Assembly: GCA_914767715.1 (NCBI GenBank)
Contig: OU612072.1
Coordinates: 26,660,001-26,724,000, forward strand
Origin: Membranipora membranacea
Taxonomy: Eukaryota > Bryozoa > Gymnolaemata > Cheilostomatida > Membraniporidae
Length of the DNA stretch: 64,000 nucleotides
Reading direction: 5' to 3'
The notes under the pieces are model-generated. The model was not told where the DNA came from, did not search any database, and was given only the letters and a program-made list of their open reading frames with translations. Below are positions 59,665 through 64,000 of this stretch, in pieces (position 1 is the first letter of the stretch; each line of letters begins with the position of its first letter). The position numbers and the translations under genes are program-made.

Positions 59665-60420
59665 TGAAATCCGGTCAGGTTATCGACAAGATCGAAGACA
59701 AGGCAGCCAAAATGAAAAAGTATTAGAAATCTTGGTAACAGATGCAATCACCAGTATATTGTGATTCGGTATCATATTGATCCAACCTCAATGAGTGGTA
59801 TTTGAGTGGTACTTTGATTTGAGTGGCAATTGTTTAAGTGCAGTTATAAACATGTTTAGTTTGCCCTACAATATTGCCAGCTTGCTATAGCACACAACTT
59901 CATATAATAATCGGTTTAAACCCTTTATGTATTTGAGCATTCAAGCACTTGATGATTCTTCATCTCCATTGATAATTAGAAGGTGTTCCGAATGTTCAGG
60001 TTTAGAAGGAAGCCCGTTAGTGCACACCTGAATATAAAAGCTGTCAGGATATTATGCCTGTTGGGAGTCGGCCCCCCCACACAGTTTTTTTAATTGAGAT
60101 TGTTTTCTTAGGCATTCTATTCCACTTAGAAATCCTCATTGTTGGAAAATGTTGCATACAGATCCAAGCTTGCAATTTGCTTTTACAACCAACAATATGC
60201 TTTTATAATTTTGTTGGAACAATATTATCTCAATAACGGTCTCTTTGTATGGTGAAGGAATCAGAATATTGACATTGATCAGCTTTATGAGAGAGAGTAC
60301 AATTCAATATGTTGTCAAAGACAGCAACAGACTGGCACCTTGCCCACTCAAAAAGAAAATCACTTAGCAATGAAAATTTTTATTTAAATACCGCTGAATA
60401 CAACAGGCCAAGGAAATGCT
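59665..60420. repeat. Tandem duplication, right copy
   Basis: Partner of 58183-58867. It runs up to the 5' end of the proline-rich membrane protein gene, so its promoter may lie in duplicated DNA. Confidence 0.6.
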
Positions 60421-60462
60421 CCTTTTGGATTGTGAGGATAAGACATACATCGCAGCTACATA

Positions 60463-62122
60463 ATGCTCTCAAAATATTTATTAATTCTATTCCTGGTGGC
60501 TTCCCTGATGAAACAAACAACACAGAAAACATCAAAGAGCACCATATCAACAAAATGTGCCAAGGTGATACAGAAAGCAATCAGAGAATATGGTCTAGAG
60601 TTTGTGGAAGGGCTTTTGGATAGCGAAGAGCCTTACCAAGAAGAAGTTAATTTCGGTATCGAGGTTAGTTTTCTCAATTCAAGTTTGCCTTATATTGTTT
60701 GGAGGGTTACCTGCCAAATTGTTGACAATCACTGACAAAAGTGTGATGTAAGGCTTTTTTAATAGCCCAATAATATATAAAGTGATAACAGGTTAAGTTG
60801 AGTTTTACTTAATCCTCCCATATTGTTTCTTTCATTACATTCCAGACTACAACATGGAGTTTTTTCTCTGATGCTGACGATATTTCCAAACTCAGGAAGT
60901 GCAAAAAAAAATGGAAGACAAAGAAAAAATCACAAATAAAATCTGACACTTCAAAAGGAGTAGCTGCAGCAGGAGGTGGAAGTCTTTTGATGATGATAAT
61001 AGGATTTGTGATTTATTGTAAGAAGAAGAAGGCACCACAGAACATTGGAGTCCATCATTCAAGAGATGATGCGAAATCAGTGAGGCCAAACAGTCCTCAA
61101 AGACCTCCTATGCCAACACCACCACCACCACCACCACCACCACCACCACCACCACCACCACCACCACCACCACCCCCACCACCCCCATATTATAACCTCA
61201 GAAGAATAGAAGGTGGTCCTCATCCAGGAAGGCAATTTGCTCAACAGGCAGTTGTTGATGATGATGCAAATGTAAGCCTCACTTGTTAATTGGGTTACAG
61301 TCACGGTCTGGTAAACATATGGATAATAACAATCATAACAAAGCAAAGAGAAATGATATGAAAATGATAAGATCTGCTCACTGACAGGACACTCACTGAC
61401 AGGACACACACTGACAGGACACACACTGACAGGACACACACTGACAGGACACACACTGACAGGACACACACTGACAGGACACACATGAGACAGTGCTCAC
61501 TGACAGGACACACATGAGACAGTGCTCACTGACAGGACACACATGAGACAGTGTTTCGTTACAAGAATGTATCGGTTTATCAAAATTCATGCATCTTGAG
61601 GCTAAAATTCCTTCCATCTTTGCTGACATTCACTTAGTGACTACAAAATATATATACTCCGTTTTCAGGTTATGAGATGGTGGGAACTTCTTGGCAGACG
61701 GAAAGAGGTTAGAGGTCAGCCGCGACTTGAGGAGTTTGTGAATAGAGAGGTAAGAGTATGAGTATTTGTAAATCAAAGACACTGCAATTTTTCTTGACAA
61801 TGGTAATTATTTACATGCCAAACTTTGTGTTTTATAAATCCAGATTGGAAGAGTACACTTACCGCATATATACAAATATGGGAGAGCAAATATAATTCGC
61901 ACCAGAGTGGTTGTTGGCACATTCATAGAGCACCATGATAGGCCCTCAAGAATTGAAAGGATCTTAGGCGGTGCGAACGCTAACCACAACGGACCAGTTA
62001 TCCTTGAGCTTGTAGATTTCATGGAGGCTCCAGCAGGACGTCCATTGTATTATCTTCCAGAGGAACCTGCAAGCTATTACTGGATGCCGAATTCTGATAT
62101 TTATATTTTAACGCCAAACTAG
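60463..62122 (+). CDS. Single-pass membrane protein with a 23-proline run
   Basis: Four exons: 60463-60663, 60846-61271, 61669-61749 and 61844-62122. All introns are GT-AG and all are phase 0; total 328 aa, TAG stop. Residues 1 to about 21 are a signal peptide (MLSKYLLILFLVASLMKQTT). An 80-residue ectodomain follows, ending in a Lys-rich stretch KCKKKWKTKKKSQIK. The transmembrane helix is at about 105-125 (VAAAGGGSLLMMIIGFVIYC) followed by KKKK. The cytosolic part has 23 consecutive prolines (about 159-181), which could bind profilin, SH3 or EVH1 modules. A C-terminal 120 residues follow with RWWELLGRRKEV and RTRVVVGTFIEHHDRP, unknown to me. The all-phase-0 structure and open frames make the gene credible; its function is unknown. 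Confidence 0.8.
61123..61188. repeat. (CCA)n microsatellite coding for poly-Pro
   Basis: An almost pure CCA run in frame gives the proline tract of the membrane protein. Near its 3' end a few CCC codons interrupt it. Such runs change length easily. Confidence 0.85.
61381..61552. repeat. 15-bp minisatellite in intron 2
   Basis: ctgacaggacacaca repeats with starts at 61381, 61396, 61411, 61426 and so on. It then becomes a longer unit with inserted tgagacagtgctca. It lies wholly in the intron of the proline-rich protein gene. Confidence 0.9.
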
Positions 62123-63691
62123 CAATGATTGTATTTACTCACATTTTAACACATTACTGGGTTTTAATTATGAAAATATTAATTTATCTGTTGAGTTCAT
62201 ATCATGGCTAATTTTTGTACACATAATTTCCTCATTTTGTTCCTCATCATCATCATTACGAGTATGAAATCTTTTTAACCTTTCAAATTGGTTTAAGTTT
62301 TAAATAAGAATTTGATAGATTGAGCCAAGTATAATAAAGAGCACTCATTGAGTGTTTTTTAGCCCACAAATACACATCCAGCTTTCTAAGATTAGCTGCC
62401 AAACTTGTGTTGTTTTTAAATTCTCAGAATGTGTAGTGACCTGCCAACTTCTTGTGTGATCGCTACGTTCTGTAAAACATAATGAATGGTAATGTTAACT
62501 TCCTTAACCAATTCATGTTATTATGTGTTTACATCAAACAAGCAGCGTAAGAAGCATAACCAACAGTTAGAAGAGAATTGAGGAGTTTGAGAATCAAAAC
62601 AATTTATTTTGTGACATGAATAGGGCAAGGAATTAACAAAATAATGTTCATTTCATTGTTAGACTTTGTAATGTTAACCTAGTTATTATCTTAATGTGTG
62701 AAAACCATAGATTTAAAAACAGTATAGATAGGACATTGTGTGCTCCTGTCTATCCAATAATATGATAGCTACTTTAGCCTCTGATCTAGGAATTTTAGCA
62801 ATCTAGACCATAAGGCTGGGTGTCACATGACTGTTAGTAAAACGACCTTCCAGCCAATCATGTTCTTACAACATTGTGATTGGCTCAGAAGTTGTTTTAC
62901 TCAGTATAGCCTTCTCTCATTGGACACTTTCTGATAAGGTTAACATCATTAAAGGTAAAGTTGAGTAAAGTGATGGACATGTCTTATTAATTGTTGCACT
63001 ACTACATATACTTTCCTTCAAGGGCAACCAAGGTTTCAAACAACTTCTCATTGATGGCCATTGATTAATAGCAGATTGCACCTTCTGCATGGGGAAAAAG
63101 ACAAAATATAAATCGGATGATTATTCAGCCAGAATTCTTGTGAAACATTTCTTCCATCAGGCACTCAAACTCAGCTAAAAGAGAATACCACATAGCAGTT
63201 TCCTGTTCCTGTTATTATTTAGCCTGTGCTCTATAATTATTACAGCAAAGTCTTGGAACCTTCCCTAAACTGAAGTGTTACCTAGCTTAGAGTCAGCAAC
63301 TACTTTGAGTTTTGCATCGCGTAATGCACAAAGCTGATGCTGCCCAGCACATTATTCCTACCCATTAATGCATTGCTGCGAAACTTTGGTTGCCCTTTAA
63401 GTAACTACTTTCTACATACATTCTTTTCATCCATACAAAACTAGAGCTGCCTCTACTTTGTGTCAAGTGTAAACAGGGTCCCAATGATGAAAGAGGAATT
63501 CACTGGTAAGTTGTAACTGCTGAAGTTCTACTTATTCAATACTAGCTTATTTTTCTCCCATGGCACAGCTCGTCTGCCGTAGTCATTGATAACAACCTAA
63601 ATTGTAAATATGAATATGTTCTTGGCTGATTGATGTTATGAATTAAGTTCTCAACAGCCCAACAATTATCATGTTCTGCTATTAGAGATTC
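62123..63691. other. Intergenic with a small foldback
   Basis: No exon supported. A 66-bp imperfect inverted repeat lies at 62836-62901. The word cactcattgagtg occurs at about 62343 and again near 63736. Confidence 0.4.
62836..62901. repeat. 66-bp imperfect foldback
   Basis: agtaaaacgaccttcc with agccaatca (62836-62860) faces tgattggct with cagaagttgttttact (62877-62901). The arms are 25 bp with about five mismatches. It may be a tiny MITE or a regulatory CCAAT pair. Confidence 0.55.
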
Positions 63692-63974
63692 ATGAAGTTA
63701 AGAACAATAACTGTCCTATTATTGGTCTGTACACACTCATTGAGTGTGGAAGATCATCATGCTAGAGCAAAGGAGAGAACTAGTCAGGTCAGGTTATTCA
63801 AATTAACAAGAGAATAGCCATTGCCGTAGTCATATGACAAGATGCATCTTATGATTATTTCAGGTTCATTTGCCCTACCTAGATGAGGTGGCTGGTAGTA
63901 TGTGCAACAGATTCCCAGAAAAAAAGTTGGCGTTGAAGGGACAGCCACAATTTGCAGTGGTAGTGGCCCAGTGG
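63692..63974 (+). CDS. 5' end of a secreted protein gene, cut by window edge
   Basis: Exon 1 (63692-63787) begins MKLRTITVLLLVCTHSLSVE, a clear signal peptide, and ends on a GTCAGG donor in phase 0. Exon 2 (63864-63974) follows a tttcag acceptor, encodes VHLPYLDEVAGSMCNRFPEK and KLALKGQPQFAVVVAQW, and can end at a GTATGA donor, again in phase 0. The rest is beyond the window. No family recognised. Confidence 0.5.
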
Positions 63975-64000
63975 GTATGAGGATAATGATAGCTATAAAC

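Noticed and set aside
61077-61484. Trp-rich and Cys/Val-repeat ORFs on the minus strand
   Set aside because: They are antisense to the poly-Pro codons and to the 15-bp minisatellite.

Overview
This is a piece of an invertebrate animal genome. The evidence is spliced genes with GT-AG introns, TATA boxes about 60-70 bp from start codons, AATAAA signals, metazoan extracellular domains (thrombospondin type 1, NHL-type propeller, YHYH), a Ty3/Gypsy LTR retrotransposon, tRNA-derived SINE-like heads, MITEs and minisatellites. The DNA is AT-rich outside the retrotransposon. The gene families look like those of early-branching animals such as sponges or cnidarians, but the species cannot be fixed from the window. 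All exon models were built by hand from splice sites and reading-frame phase.

Layout. 1-14.1 kb: a tandem array of three small secreted TSP1 genes. Copy B is intact (170 aa), copy A has a broken last domain, and copy C is dead. Diverged ~400 bp repeats, a hAT-type MITE with a perfect 8-bp target duplication, a 55-bp minisatellite and a SINE-like insert lie among them. 16.9-19.9 kb (minus): a five-exon gene for a single-pass membrane protein with an NHL-like propeller (411 aa). 21.2 kb: a tRNA-like SINE head. 22.7-23.0 kb (minus): a relic of TM6-TM7 of a class A GPCR. 24.2 kb: a candidate host exon. 24.3-31.7 kb: an almost intact Ty3/Gypsy element. Its LTRs are nearly identical, its gag/pol junction looks like a textbook -1 frameshift site, and an internal deletion has removed the start of RNase H. 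33.0-33.8 kb: a TTAA-flanked inverted-repeat element.

34.3-37.0 kb (minus): a two-coding-exon gene for a 664-aa protein with an N-terminal MGCGASS lipidation motif, a TIR-like domain and eight 42-residue TPRs of kinesin-light-chain type. Its start codon sits just behind a triplicated splice-acceptor unit, and a ~120-nt foldback lies in its intron. 39.4-43.2 kb (minus): a six-exon gene for a secreted YHYH protein with a mucin-like Thr tail (482 aa). 43.8-49 kb is mostly gene-poor with local duplications. 49.3 kb: a small coiled-coil ORF. 50.3-51.8 kb: a block of three successive minisatellites. 53-57.5 kb (minus): a multi-exon member of an uncharacterised repeated family, decayed in its 5' half. 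58.2-60.4 kb: tandem duplications. 60.5-62.1 kb: a four-exon gene for a membrane protein with a 23-proline run (328 aa). 63.7 kb to the end: the first exons of another secreted protein.

There is no operon logic here. The genes are independent, and most encode surface or secreted proteins. The most unusual items are the lipid-anchored TIR-like/TPR gene and its odd 5' end, the frameshift signal plus RNase H deletion in the retrotransposon, and that element's insertion five bases into an apparent intron.
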